From positions 186,001-250,000 of the forward strand of contig JAFYQJ010000005.1 of the NCBI GenBank assembly GCA_017547145.1: 64,000 nucleotides of DNA, written 5' to 3'. Position numbers and translations under genes: made by a program. The notes under the pieces were generated by a model, which had not been told where the DNA came from, did not search any database, and saw nothing but the letters and a program-made list of their open reading frames with translations. Each line of letters opens with the position of its first letter. Position 1 is the stretch's first letter. The DNA is from Paludibacteraceae bacterium (GTDB lineage Bacteria > Bacteroidota > Bacteroidia > Bacteroidales > Paludibacteraceae). Below, in pieces: positions 1 to 9,483 of the stretch.

Positions 1-351
1 TTTATTTTGCCTTTCTTTCTTCTTTAATCCTCCATCAATCATCGTACGTTGAGCTAGTACTGAAGTAAAACGCTCGTCGACAAATTCAACTGGAATTGTT
101 GGAATTTTTGCTTTTAATACTTCCACAAATTTTTCCACCTTTTCTAAAACAGCTGCAGGTTCATTACTCAATGTTTTCGGCTTCCCAACAACAAAAAGTT
201 CAACCTCGTTTTCTAATACAAATTTCTTAAGAAAATCAATTGCTTCATTAGGTGGTAAAGTCGTTACTCCATTTGCTATTATCTGCAATGGATCGGTAGA
301 AGCAATTCCCACACGCTTTTCTCCAAAATCTATGCCTACTATGCGTGCCAT
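1..351 (-). CDS. ruvX: RuvX/YqgF-family Holliday junction resolvase-like protein, C-terminus beyond window
   Basis: The 117 visible codons begin with an RNase H-like GIDFGEKRVGIA strand carrying the first catalytic Asp, continue through a FVVGKP strand and reach DERFTS, the usual YqgF/RuvX signature. The family is linked to 16S rRNA 5'-end maturation and has a Holliday-junction-resolvase fold. The start is ATG at 351, 4 bp after the stop of the methyltransferase gene, so it is the last visible gene of a six-gene minus-strand operon. The frame is still open at position 1; the usual family length is about 135-140 residues, so only the last 20 or so residues are missing. Confidence 0.9.
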   Translation of the reverse strand, partial: MARIVGIDFGEKRVGIASTDPLQIIANGVTTLPPNEAIDFLKKFVLENEVELFVVGKPKTLSNEPAAVLEKVEKFVEVLKAKIPTIPVEFVDERFTSVLAQRTMIDGGLKKKERQNK

Positions 352-355
352 TATT

Positions 356-883
356 TCAATATAATTGTTTAAAGAAATCCCAAATTACTATTCCAGCAGT
401 AACAGAAACATTCAACGAATGCTTTGTCCCAAATTGTGGTAATTCTATACATCCATCGCATATATCAACTACCGCCTGCTGAACCCCTTTTACTTCGTTT
501 CCTAAAACAACAGCATATTTACGTTCTTTATTAAGTTCAACTTCTTCTAGAGAAATACTATTTTCAACTTGCTCTATGGCAAATATTGTATAATCATTCT
601 TTTTTAAATTAGCCACTACATCACACGTATTCTCTACATATTCCCAATCAACAGAATCTTCTGCACCTAATGCTGTTTTATGTATTTCAGCCGAAGGAGG
701 TGTTGCTGTTATACCACAAAGAAAAATTTTTTCAATCAAATAAGCATCTGAAGTTCTAAAAACAGAGCCTACATTATGTAGACTACGCACATTGTCAAGT
801 ACAACAACAAGCGATATTTTCTGCATCGACTTAAAAGTCTCTACCGAAATACGTTGCAAATCTTCTATAGCTTTTTTCTTCAT
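356..883 (-). CDS. TrmH/SpoU-family RNA 2'-O-methyltransferase
   Basis: This 175-residue protein has the three SPOUT motifs in order: NVRSLHNVGSVFRT (residues about 30-43), LGNEVKGV (about 127-134) and IELPQFGTKHSLNVSVTAG near the C-terminus, which forms the SAM-binding trefoil knot. Members methylate ribose 2'-OH in tRNA or rRNA; the target cannot be told from sequence. It has no N-terminal substrate-binding extension, so it is a minimal TrmH-like enzyme (TrmL-like size). It lies 8 bp behind the DUF151 gene and 4 bp before ruvX in the same operon. Confidence 0.9.
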   Translation of the reverse strand: MKKKAIEDLQRISVETFKSMQKISLVVVLDNVRSLHNVGSVFRTSDAYLIEKIFLCGITATPPSAEIHKTALGAEDSVDWEYVENTCDVVANLKKNDYTIFAIEQVENSISLEEVELNKERKYAVVLGNEVKGVQQAVVDICDGCIELPQFGTKHSLNVSVTAGIVIWDFFKQLY

Positions 884-891
884 ACTTTACG

Positions 892-1449
892 CTATATTTT
901 TGTTTTTAACAAGTCTCTAATAATAGCCGCTTGTTCATAATTTTCATCTTCTACTGCTTCTTGCAACAATATTTTCAATTGATTTTTTGTCATTTCGCAA
1001 AGCGGCAACTCTATTACCTGTGGATTATTTTGATTTGACGGAGACACACCATATTGTTCTAAAATTGATTTTTCTATAAAAATTGGGGCATTACTCCTTA
1101 AAGCTAAAGCAATAGCATCAGAAGGACGAGCTTCCACTTCCACTTTCGATGTATCAGTTAGTTGCCAAATAATTTTTGTAAAATAAACTCCATTTTGCTT
1201 TTTATAGATAAACACTTCTAGCAATTGCAAGTTTATTTCTTTTGCAGTTTCCATAAAAACATCAGGGAGTAAAGGACGCATCATTTTTATTTTATCAACA
1301 GAGACTACAATCATTTGAGCCTCGTTTTGCCCTATAACAATAGGCATTTTTTTATCTCCTAGCACCTCCTCCAACAATAAACAGTAAAAATCCTTCGAAT
1401 TGGCACTTCTTGAAACGCCCACTACTCTCATTTGAACTTTCTCTCCCAT
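892..1449 (-). CDS. DUF151 bifunctional nuclease-family protein with UvrB/UvrC motif
   Basis: The 185-residue protein carries a DUF151 (BFN) domain over roughly residues 5-135, recognised by the pattern LPIVIGQNEA-type strand (here KMPIVIGQNEAQ) and the conserved EARPSDAIALALR helix. The last 35 residues hold a UvrB/UvrC-type helical hairpin (DENYEQAAIIRDLLK). This two-domain layout is common in Bacteroidota. Plant and mycobacterial relatives show nuclease activity on DNA and RNA, but the bacterial role is unclear. It is followed 8 bp later by the TrmH-type gene and preceded by the deacetylase gene at 6 bp. Confidence 0.85.
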   Translation of the reverse strand: MGEKVQMRVVGVSRSANSKDFYCLLLEEVLGDKKMPIVIGQNEAQMIVVSVDKIKMMRPLLPDVFMETAKEINLQLLEVFIYKKQNGVYFTKIIWQLTDTSKVEVEARPSDAIALALRSNAPIFIEKSILEQYGVSPSNQNNPQVIELPLCEMTKNQLKILLQEAVEDENYEQAAIIRDLLKTKI

Positions 1450-1455
1450 CGGTTT

Positions 1456-2067
1456 TTACTCTATTATTCTAAAACGATAACCTTCTCTCTGTAAAAATTC
1501 AATTGCCTTTGGCAGTGCCTCAAATACATTTTTTTGAGCTTTTATTGAATCATGGAAAACTATTACCGAACCATTTCGAGAATATTTTTTCACAATAGAA
1601 AGAACTTTCTCTGGCGACAACTTTGCATTGTAATCTCGCGTAATCACATCCCACATTACAATGGTATAACGTTTCTTCAACTGCTTATATTGAGTAGGTT
1701 TAATTCTCCCATAAGGCGGCCGAAAAAAACAACTCCCTATCAACACATTAGCATCTTCTACCGAACGAATGTACTCATCCGTAGAATAAGCAAAACCATT
1801 AGCATGACGCATTGTATGATTGCCAACTGCATGACCTCGCTTTTTAATTTCTTCAAACAATTCAGGGTTACGTTGCACGTTTTCACCTACACAAAAAAAA
1901 GTTGCCTTTACATTATAACTATCAAGTATATCTAAAATATGCGACGTCGTTTTCGCACAAGGTCCATCATCGAAGGTTAAATAAACAACCTTTTCCGTAG
2001 TGCTTTTCTTACAAATAGCATCACGAAAAATCCATCTAAATATTTTGGGAGGTTGTTCGATAAACAT
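1456..2067 (-). CDS. Polysaccharide deacetylase (NodB-type, carbohydrate esterase 4)
   Basis: The 203-residue protein has the CE4 motifs: TFDDGP (motif 1, catalytic base and metal Asp, residues about 30-35), GNHTMRH (motif 2 metal histidines), RPPYG (motif 3), a MWDV motif 4 and VIVFHDS (motif 5). These enzymes remove N-acetyl groups from peptidoglycan or other N-acetylated glycans. No clear signal peptide is seen, although the N-terminus (FIEQPPKIFRWIFRD) matches the short tail before the NodB domain in Bacteroidota homologues. It is nested in the operon, 2 bp from the DUF2723 gene. Confidence 0.9.
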   Translation of the reverse strand: MFIEQPPKIFRWIFRDAICKKSTTEKVVYLTFDDGPCAKTTSHILDILDSYNVKATFFCVGENVQRNPELFEEIKKRGHAVGNHTMRHANGFAYSTDEYIRSVEDANVLIGSCFFRPPYGRIKPTQYKQLKKRYTIVMWDVITRDYNAKLSPEKVLSIVKKYSRNGSVIVFHDSIKAQKNVFEALPKAIEFLQREGYRFRIIE

Positions 2068-2069
2068 TT

Positions 2070-5000
2070 CTAGTCAGCTAATTTATAATAAAGTGTTTCG
2101 AACTTATCATAAATTTCCTTTGCCAAATCTTTATTATAGCTATCACATTCTGAATAAACATTTTGCAAAATAGCTAGATTTTGTTGGATTCCATTTTCTC
2201 GCGAAACTGCTTTTTTCATATTATCCGACAACGATAATATCCATTCAATTTTCTCAATACTATTATTAGCAATTTTACGCATCAAAGCATCACCTTTTGC
2301 AATTTCATTTATTTGATAATAATTTTTTGCAAGCAAAATACAAGAATAATCGATTAATATTTTTTCTATTGGGAACACCTCCATACAACGATCCAATGCT
2401 TGCAAAGCTTTTTCGTTTTTCCCTTCTTTTATCAAAGCATCAGACAAATAAGCAAACATTAAACGATGAGTTCGACACAATCTTAACAGCGTTTCATCTA
2501 TATATACTTTAGGATTGCTGACACCACCCCAACGGAATTTATTCATCATATTATCAAACATAACTTCAGTATTAACTCTTGGCTGATTTTCAGCTTCAAT
2601 AGGAACTAATCTATACGCTAAACCTTCCAATTGGAAATACTTATTTACATCGGGATAAAATTGTTCACCTACTGTAACAGCGAAATAAATTGGTCGTTTC
2701 CATTCATTCGTTTGCAACATTTCCAACACCATCAAATCAGCCTTACTCAACCCTCCTTTCAATGGAATCGTCATTTCCGAAACAATATCATCAGCAAACT
2801 CCTCTGCTACAGTTCCAGTTCGCACCACTTTTACTGAATCAATTGGTAGATAAAGTTGTCTTACAGGGATATTGCCAATACCATCTTCTCCTATATATTT
2901 TTCATTTCTAACAAAATCAAGAGCTTGTTTCAACTCTAGTTTTTTCACTTGAGGATGATCGTACGTACGAGCCATATCCAACATGCCTGTACGATATTGT
3001 GAGTGATCCCACGAAATCGGCAAAGGTTCAGACTCATAAGCTTGACGTTTCATTTGGTCTATATACCAACTTCCTTGTAAATAACTCAAATTACAAACAC
3101 GAATATCTGTACGATTGCCTTCTACCTCCTGATTGTACCACAATGGGAAAGTATCATTATCTCCATTCGTGAAAATTATTGCATTTTTAGGACAACTCAT
3201 TAAGTAGTTAGAACCAAAATCGCGACAAGCTGTACGATTCGAGCGATCGTGATCATCCCAATTTTCTGCAGCCATCAATGCTGGTACAAATAAACAAACT
3301 ACAGTAGCAATTGATGAAGAAATAGCCTTGTTCTTAATTAACTTTTCTAACAATTCTATAATGGCTAAAACTCCTAAACCTATCCAAATACAAAACGCAT
3401 AAAACGAACCTGCATAAGCATAATCACGTTCACGAGGTTGATATGGCGTTTGATTTAAATAGATAACAATAGCAATACCAGTCATGAAGAACAAGAAAAA
3501 AGTCAACCAAAAACTTTTATTACATTTTTCTTTTCTACCCAATTGATACAATATACCAAGTATACCAAGCAATAAAGGAAGCATATAATAAACATTATGT
3601 CCTTTGTTATTTTTCAATTCAGAAGGCAAATTGCTTTGATTACCAATCATTTGATTATCAATAAAATCAAAACCTGTAATCCAATTACCATGATCAATTT
3701 CTCCATGCCCTTGGATATCATTTTGTCGCCCGGAGAAATTCCACATAAAATAACGCCAATACATAAAGTTTAATTGATACGAAAAGAAAAATCGTAAATT
3801 TTCAGTAAAAGTTGGTTTTACTATTTTTTCTTCTCTTCCACATCTATCTACAACAATTTCTTTTCCTTGTACCTTTCCCCATTCTTTATAGGCATTAATA
3901 TGGTCATTATTTACAACAGGTCCCTTATACATACGAGGGAATAGTATATTAAATCGGCTATCTGTTTCGTACCCTTTATGTTTTCTTCCTGTACAGATGT
4001 ATTCATCTTTTTCTAGTTCTGATTTTTTTTCTTTTTTCACCCATGTATTGCTTCCTAACTTCTCTACAGGGACACAATAATTGTCTTTTACAATCAATTT
4101 TTCTGGAGCACTATATACAGGTCCGTAAACCAATGGACGATCGCCATACTGCTCTCTATTTAAATAATATTGTAGCGAGAAAACATCCTCGGGAGAGTTT
4201 TGATCCATGGGAGGATTTGCCAACGAGCGTACTACAACAAGTGAATAAGAAGAATAGCCAACAAGCATTACCATTATACAGAGTACAATAGTATTAAGCA
4301 ATCTTGCTTTAATATTTTTATAAGTGAACAAAAATACAGAAAGTGCTATTAGCAGTATTAACCCTAAATAAATAGTATCTCCAAGAAATAATATTCCTGA
4401 TAAAAATATAGTTAATAAAAACGAAACTAAAGTACGTATACGATTTTTGTTTACAGCTGTTTCATAAGTAGCCCAAGCCATTACTGCAAAAGTAATGACG
4501 ACATAAACTAAAAGTCCAGAATTATAAGACAAACCAAGTTTGTTTACACACAACAACTCCAACCAACTTGCTATTTTTATAAATCCCGGAATTAATCCAT
4601 ATAGCACCAACGCCAAAATACCAAAAGAAGATAGCAATGCAAAAATTACACCTTTTACAGAAATCGTATATTTCTTAAAATAATAAACCAAAACTATAGC
4701 AGGTATTACCAATAAATTCAAAAGGTGGACGCCTATACTCAATCCCATAAGATAAGCAATAAGCACAAACCAACGATCGTCACGCACGGTTCCTTCCGTA
4801 TCTTCCCACTTCAAAATCAACCAAAATACAACAGAAGTAAAAAACGACGAATATGCATAAACTTCAGCTTCTACTGCCGAAAACCAAAACGTATCCGAAA
4901 ATGTATACGCCAAAGCTCCAACCATTCCCGAACCTAAAATAGCAATAGTTTTACCTACCGTCATAACTTCATCTCCTTGCACAATCAGCTTACGGGCAAG

Positions 5001-5297
5001 ATGCGTTATTGTCCAAAACAAAAACAATATTGTAAATGCACTACACAAAGCCGACATCGCATTCACCATCATTGCAACGTTTGATGGATCTGATGCAAAA
5101 AGTGTAAAAATACGTGCAGTTAGCATAAAAAATGGTGCTCCGGGTGGATGCCCTACCTCTAATCGATACGCCGACGAAATAAATTCACCACAATCCCAAA
5201 AACTTGCTGTAGGTTCCATAGTCAACAAGTATGTTGTTGCTGCAACAGCAAATGCAATCCACCCAAAAATGTTGTTAAGTAGTTTAAATCTTTTCAT
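2070..5297 (-). CDS. DUF2723 multi-pass membrane protein, probable protein O-mannosyltransferase-like
   Basis: The 1075-residue protein starts with a hydrophobic segment followed by the DUF2723 core (TYLLTMEPTASFWDCGEFISSAYRLEVGHPPGAPFF), with the conserved DCGEF acidic pair typical of GT-C glycosyltransferases. About a dozen membrane helices fill residues 10-350 and 580-700, separated by a large soluble loop, and a soluble C-terminal domain of about 350 residues follows. The family is related to TMEM260 and is linked to O-mannosylation of secreted proteins in Bacteroidota; that role is inferred from the family. It is 3 bp downstream of nadB in the operon. Confidence 0.85.
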   Translation of the reverse strand: MKRFKLLNNIFGWIAFAVAATTYLLTMEPTASFWDCGEFISSAYRLEVGHPPGAPFFMLTARIFTLFASDPSNVAMMVNAMSALCSAFTILFLFWTITHLARKLIVQGDEVMTVGKTIAILGSGMVGALAYTFSDTFWFSAVEAEVYAYSSFFTSVVFWLILKWEDTEGTVRDDRWFVLIAYLMGLSIGVHLLNLLVIPAIVLVYYFKKYTISVKGVIFALLSSFGILALVLYGLIPGFIKIASWLELLCVNKLGLSYNSGLLVYVVITFAVMAWATYETAVNKNRIRTLVSFLLTIFLSGILFLGDTIYLGLILLIALSVFLFTYKNIKARLLNTIVLCIMVMLVGYSSYSLVVVRSLANPPMDQNSPEDVFSLQYYLNREQYGDRPLVYGPVYSAPEKLIVKDNYCVPVEKLGSNTWVKKEKKSELEKDEYICTGRKHKGYETDSRFNILFPRMYKGPVVNNDHINAYKEWGKVQGKEIVVDRCGREEKIVKPTFTENLRFFFSYQLNFMYWRYFMWNFSGRQNDIQGHGEIDHGNWITGFDFIDNQMIGNQSNLPSELKNNKGHNVYYMLPLLLGILGILYQLGRKEKCNKSFWLTFFLFFMTGIAIVIYLNQTPYQPRERDYAYAGSFYAFCIWIGLGVLAIIELLEKLIKNKAISSSIATVVCLFVPALMAAENWDDHDRSNRTACRDFGSNYLMSCPKNAIIFTNGDNDTFPLWYNQEVEGNRTDIRVCNLSYLQGSWYIDQMKRQAYESEPLPISWDHSQYRTGMLDMARTYDHPQVKKLELKQALDFVRNEKYIGEDGIGNIPVRQLYLPIDSVKVVRTGTVAEEFADDIVSEMTIPLKGGLSKADLMVLEMLQTNEWKRPIYFAVTVGEQFYPDVNKYFQLEGLAYRLVPIEAENQPRVNTEVMFDNMMNKFRWGGVSNPKVYIDETLLRLCRTHRLMFAYLSDALIKEGKNEKALQALDRCMEVFPIEKILIDYSCILLAKNYYQINEIAKGDALMRKIANNSIEKIEWILSLSDNMKKAVSRENGIQQNLAILQNVYSECDSYNKDLAKEIYDKFETLYYKLAD

Positions 5298-5300
5298 TAT

Positions 5301-6881
5301 TTATTTTGTTTTCTTTGGATAATCAATAGTATAATGCAAGCCACAACTTTCTTTTCGCTCAAGAGCTTGACGCGTAATTAAATAGCCTACATTTATCATG
5401 TTTCTCAATTCGCAAATATCTTTTGTAGCCTTTACTCGTTTAAACAAATCTTCAGTTTCTTCGTAAAGCAAATCAAGACGCTCCCAAGCTCGACGAAGAC
5501 GCAAATCACTTCGCACAATACCAACATAAGTACTCATAATTTGCCCCACCTCTTTCAAATCTTGTGCTATAAGTATTTTTTCTTCATTTGTCATTGTTCC
5601 TTCATCATTCCACTCAGGCACCTTTTCGTTAAATTTATAATTATCAACAACACTCAAACTATGCTTTGCTGCGACATCGGCATACACTACTGCCTCAATC
5701 AACGAATTACTTGCCAAACGATTTCCACCATGCAACCCCGTACACGAACATTCACCAACAGCATAGAGGCGTCGTATACTCGATTGCCCATCTAAATCCA
5801 CTTTTATACCTCCACACATATAATGAGCACTTGGTACTACAGGGATATAATCTTTCGTAATATCAATTCCAATACTCAAACATTTCGCATAAATATTTGG
5901 GAAATGCTGTTTAGTTTCTTCTGGATCTTTATGCGTAACATCAAGACATACGTGGTCCAATGCATGAATTTTCATTTCATTATCAATAGCACGTGCCACT
6001 ATATCACGAGGAGCAAGACTCAAACGTTCGTCGTATTTTTGCATAAACTCTTCACCCGAAGGCAAACGCAAGATACCACCATAACCACGCATTGCTTCTG
6101 TAATCAAAAAAGCAGGATGTGTCTCTGCAGGATTATACAATACCGTTGGGTGAAATTGTACAAACTCCATATCTTTCACCGTACCTTTTGCTCTATAAAC
6201 CATAGCAATACCATCGCCTGTTGCAATATCGGGGTTAGATGTTGTTGCATAAACAGCTCCAGTTCCGCCTGTAGCCATCAAGGTTACCTTCGAAAGATAA
6301 GTATCTATCTTCCCATTTTCAGGATTTAATATATATGCCCCAAAACATTCTATATCGGGAGTTCGACGTGTAACACGTTGTCCAAGATGGTGTTGTGTAA
6401 TAATTTCTACCGCAAAATGATTCTCAAATACTTCAATATCAGGATGTCGGCGAACTGCATCCATCAAACCTCGCTGAATTTCTACACCAGTATCATCGGC
6501 GTGATGCAAAATACGAAACTCCGAATGCCCCCCTTCTCGATGAAGATCAAAATCTCCATTTGCATTTCTATCAAAATTAACGCCCCATTCAACCAATTCC
6601 TTTATCTGTGCAGGAGCATTGCGTACGACCTGTTCTACAGCTTCGCGATCGCTTATACCATCACCAGCAACAATCGTATCTTGAATATGTTTCTCAAAAT
6701 TATCTACCGAAAAATCAGTTACTGCAGCAATACCACCTTGAGCTTTAGCTGTATTAGCCTCCTCAAGTGTTGTTTTACAAACAATAGCAATTTTCCCTTT
6801 TTTAGCACGAGCCACTTTTAGTGCATAACTCATACCGGCAATTCCTGCTCCGATAATTAAGAAATCAAACTTTTTTATCAT
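5301..6881 (-). CDS. nadB: L-aspartate oxidase
   Basis: NadB oxidises L-aspartate to iminoaspartate, the first step of de novo NAD synthesis, in the cytoplasm. The 526-residue protein has an N-terminal FAD dinucleotide-binding motif (IIGAGIAGMSYALK, residues about 9-22), the substrate-loop region AQGGIAAV, the HREGGHS motif and the capping-domain segment MEFVQFHPT, followed by the C-terminal helical domain of the succinate dehydrogenase/fumarate reductase flavoprotein family (RLRRAWERL). Length matches the family. It is the first gene of the six-gene minus-strand operon; no nadA or nadC is adjacent. Confidence 0.95.
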   Translation of the reverse strand: MIKKFDFLIIGAGIAGMSYALKVARAKKGKIAIVCKTTLEEANTAKAQGGIAAVTDFSVDNFEKHIQDTIVAGDGISDREAVEQVVRNAPAQIKELVEWGVNFDRNANGDFDLHREGGHSEFRILHHADDTGVEIQRGLMDAVRRHPDIEVFENHFAVEIITQHHLGQRVTRRTPDIECFGAYILNPENGKIDTYLSKVTLMATGGTGAVYATTSNPDIATGDGIAMVYRAKGTVKDMEFVQFHPTVLYNPAETHPAFLITEAMRGYGGILRLPSGEEFMQKYDERLSLAPRDIVARAIDNEMKIHALDHVCLDVTHKDPEETKQHFPNIYAKCLSIGIDITKDYIPVVPSAHYMCGGIKVDLDGQSSIRRLYAVGECSCTGLHGGNRLASNSLIEAVVYADVAAKHSLSVVDNYKFNEKVPEWNDEGTMTNEEKILIAQDLKEVGQIMSTYVGIVRSDLRLRRAWERLDLLYEETEDLFKRVKATKDICELRNMINVGYLITRQALERKESCGLHYTIDYPKKTK

Positions 6882-6911
6882 GAGGTTTTCATTTCACGAT
6901 TTATAAGGATG

Positions 6912-6919
6912 CAAATATA
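6912..6919 (-). promoter_or_regulatory. Promoter -7 box for the nadB operon
   Basis: On the minus strand this reads TATATTTG, a match to the Bacteroidota -7 consensus TAnnTTTG, about 30 bp before the nadB start codon. No convincing -33 TTTG box was seen. Confidence 0.5.
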
Positions 6920-6967
6920 CTAAAACTTAAAGAATTGAGTATTGAAAATCACACTTTCTTAATAAGC

Positions 6968-7006
6968 AAAAAAAGGGAAGAACTCTATAAAATTCCTCCC
7001 TTTTCT
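6968..7006 (-). terminator. Rho-independent terminator after tpiA
   Basis: On the minus strand a stem AAAAGGGAGGAA / TTCTTCCCTTTT with one mismatch closes a loop of about 12 nt and is followed by a run of seven T. It lies 17 bp beyond the tpiA stop and separates the tpiA operon from the nadB operon. Confidence 0.8.
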
Positions 7007-7023
7007 CTTTATAGATTCTAAAT

Positions 7024-7779
7024 TTAGAATGCGTCGATAATTGCTTTGAAGTCTTCTGCTTTTAGTGAAGCTCCACCGATAAGTCCACCATCGATGTCAG
7101 GATTTGCGAAAAGACCTGCTGCGTTTTTAGCATTACAGCTACCGCCGTAAAGAATTGTACAGTTGTCAGCAACTTCGTTGCCATATTTTTCAGCTACCAA
7201 ACCACGAATGTATGCGTGAATTTCTTGTGCTTGTTCTGGAGTTGCAGTCAAGCCTGTACCAATAGCCCAAACTGGTTCGTAAGCCAAAACGATTTTTCCG
7301 AAATCTTCAGCAGAAAGGTTGAATACAGAACCTTCAAGTTGAGCTTTTACCACTTCGTTTTGTTTGCCTGCTTCGCGTTCTTCTTTTACTTCGCCAATGC
7401 AGAAAATAGGTTTCAAATCGTTAGCCAAAGCAAGTTGAACTTTTTCTTTAAGAATTTCGTAAGTTTCTCCATAATAAGCACGACGTTCGCTATGACCAAG
7501 GATGCAATATTCTGCACCAGTTGATTTTACCATTTCTGCAGAAACTTCGCCAGTGTAAGCACCAGAAACTTTGTCGGCACAGTTTTCAGCAGAAACTTTA
7601 ATCACGCTATCTTTAAGCAACTCGCTTACTGTAGCCAAGTGAATGAATGGAGTACCAATAATCACTTCGCAATTTGGGTTAGAAACAATTTCTTTCAATT
7701 CAGTAGCCAAAGCTACACCTTCTTGCAGGTTTTTATTCATTTTCCAGTTACCTGCTACAATGTTTTTTCTCATACTCAA
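7024..7779 (-). CDS. tpiA: Triose-phosphate isomerase
   Basis: TpiA interconverts dihydroxyacetone phosphate and glyceraldehyde 3-phosphate in glycolysis. The 251-residue protein has the N-terminal NWKMNK (Asn and catalytic Lys), the LGHSERR histidine motif, and the catalytic glutamate motif [11 protein letters not shown] (residues about 166-176), then the phosphate-gripping [10 protein letters not shown] and GGLIGGASL near the end. It is the last gene of a four-gene operon and is followed by a strong terminator. Its codon use is visibly more regular than that of neighbouring genes, as expected for a highly expressed enzyme. Confidence 0.97.
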   Translation of the reverse strand: MSMRKNIVAGNWKMNKNLQEGVALATELKEIVSNPNCEVIIGTPFIHLATVSELLKDSVIKVSAENCADKVSGAYTGEVSAEMVKSTGAEYCILGHSERRAYYGETYEILKEKVQLALANDLKPIFCIGEVKEEREAGKQNEVVKAQLEGSVFNLSAEDFGKIVLAYEPVWAIGTGLTATPEQAQEIHAYIRGLVAEKYGNEVADNCTILYGGSCNAKNAAGLFANPDIDGGLIGGASLKAEDFKAIIDAF

Positions 7780-7786
7780 TTATACT

Positions 7787-8947
7787 TTAGTTATTTTGTA
7801 ATAAAAATTTTTCTTGCATCTCTTTTGCCGATGGAATATCTCTGCTGTTCCATTTGCCAACTATGATTCCATCTTTTATCAACACCAATCCCGGATTAGC
7901 TCTAATAATAGTTTTGAGTGTAATGGGGTCTATCTTACACCATTCGTAAGTTGTATTTGCCAATTCGCTATACTTTTCAATATCTTCATCAACAGAAGCT
8001 GTCAAGGCATAAAAATCTATATTGCCGTATTGAGCAAGTTGATGGATACTTGCTATTTTCTCGTTAAACTTATGTTCGGTTTTATTCACATCATAGGCGA
8101 TGAGAAAAAATGTAAACCCTTCTTTTTCAAGAACCTCATAAGTAATATCGTCACCCATTGCGTTCACTATCGAAAAATCGTGAATAGGCGGTTCGTAACC
8201 CTTTTCTATCAAAGTAGTTTTTTGCTCAATAAAAATCCAACCATCGTTTTCGTCAGGAAAATTGGCAAGTGTAAATTCCTTTTCTACGCCATCTTTTGCA
8301 TAAATAAACGTTGTTTCGTAAACATCCGACTTTGCACCCTCGGGCACCTCCATACTTCTCACAATATCGGCGCCAATCTTATAAGGTCTAAAATCGATTA
8401 TCGGCAAATGGAAATATGAATATAAAGAAATACTAATTGGAATAAGCAAAGCAATAACCACTCCTACCCATTCAACAGCATTTCTCCATATTGAACGATG
8501 CTTTTTCAACGTTACTACTAAGACAATTACTAGTACAAAAAGAACAACATTTTTCCCAAACGTTGCCCAATTGCTTAACACTATTGCATCACCAAAACAC
8601 CCACAATCTTTTACAGGATCTTCCAACGCAATATAAAGCGTTAAAGGCGTCATTATTAGCATAAACAACAATGCTAATATAGATGATAATTTAATTTTAA
8701 AATTGAACAATAAGTTAAACCCTATTACAAACTCAAGTGTAAATAGTGCAACTGCAAGAAATAGTGCAACCGAATTGAATTGCTCAAAAAAAGAGCCAAA
8801 AGCAGCAAAATAGTCTTGTATTTTATAAGTTGTACCAAGTGGGTCAACTGCTTTTACAAAGCCAGAGAAAACAAAAGTTAACCCAAGGAGCAATCTGCTC
8901 ACCCAACTAATAATGTTTACTCGATTAGACTTTTTTGCTTTTCTCAT
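7787..8947 (-). CDS. DoxX-like membrane protein with C-terminal thioredoxin-like extension
   Basis: The 386-residue protein starts with a basic N-terminus and four membrane helices (about residues 12-32, 60-80, 85-105, 125-150), including the DoxX-type LLGLTFVFSGFVKAVDPLGT start and a CGCFGD motif after helix 3, as seen in MauE/DoxX proteins. A soluble part of about 200 residues follows that ends with a thioredoxin-like pattern (ANPGLVLIKDGIIVGKWNSRDIP), but no CxxC is present. Homologues in Bacteroidales are regularly next to tpiA. The role is not established; a redox function at the membrane is inferred from the domains. Confidence 0.8.
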   Translation of the reverse strand: MRKAKKSNRVNIISWVSRLLLGLTFVFSGFVKAVDPLGTTYKIQDYFAAFGSFFEQFNSVALFLAVALFTLEFVIGFNLLFNFKIKLSSILALLFMLIMTPLTLYIALEDPVKDCGCFGDAIVLSNWATFGKNVVLFVLVIVLVVTLKKHRSIWRNAVEWVGVVIALLIPISISLYSYFHLPIIDFRPYKIGADIVRSMEVPEGAKSDVYETTFIYAKDGVEKEFTLANFPDENDGWIFIEQKTTLIEKGYEPPIHDFSIVNAMGDDITYEVLEKEGFTFFLIAYDVNKTEHKFNEKIASIHQLAQYGNIDFYALTASVDEDIEKYSELANTTYEWCKIDPITLKTIIRANPGLVLIKDGIIVGKWNSRDIPSAKEMQEKFLLQNN

Positions 8948-8951
8948 TTTT

Positions 8952-9482
8952 TTATTTTATTTGAATTAAGCCAAAAACAGCATAATTTATCATATCAAAA
9001 TAGTTCGCATCTATTCCTTCAGAAATAAGAGTTTGCCCTTTATTGTTTTCAATCTCTTTTGTGCGATATATTTTCATCAAAATTAAATCGGTATACGATT
9101 GTGGACGCATACTTCGCCAAGCTTCATCGTAATCATGATTTTTTGCCAACATTAGATTTTTAGCTTCTTCAGCATAATGATTATACATTTGCAAAACCTC
9201 ATCTTTGGTTTTATCATCTTTGTCTGAAAAACCTAATTGTAGTTGAATCAAGCCTATAATTGCATAATTTACTATACCAATTAATTCAGGTCTAATGCCC
9301 TCGTTTACCATCGAGACTCCTTTAAGCTCAATACTTCGTATACGATTAGCTTTTATAAAAATTTGATCGGTAACGCTTTCTGGACGCATAATTCTCCATG
9401 CAGCTCCGTAGTCAGTCAATTTTTTTGTAAAAATATTCCGACACTCATCTATAGCTTGCAAAAATTCCTGTTCAGTTGTCAT
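8952..9482 (-). CDS. DUF1599 domain-containing protein
   Basis: The 176-residue protein consists of two similar halves: DYGAAWRIMRPESVTDQIFIKANRIRSIE (residues about 23-51) and DYDEAWRSMRPQSYTDLILMKIYRTKEIE (about 118-146), each followed by a G(I/M)xxEGIxxxxxxMINYAxxGLIQ pattern. That duplicated motif defines DUF1599. The function is unknown; the family is conserved in Bacteroidota and usually sits in this tpiA neighbourhood. It is separated from the Na/Pi gene by one base and from the DoxX gene by 4, so it is cotranscribed. Confidence 0.9.
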   Translation of the reverse strand: MTTEQEFLQAIDECRNIFTKKLTDYGAAWRIMRPESVTDQIFIKANRIRSIELKGVSMVNEGIRPELIGIVNYAIIGLIQLQLGFSDKDDKTKDEVLQMYNHYAEEAKNLMLAKNHDYDEAWRSMRPQSYTDLILMKIYRTKEIENNKGQTLISEGIDANYFDMINYAVFGLIQIK

Positions 9483-9483
9483 C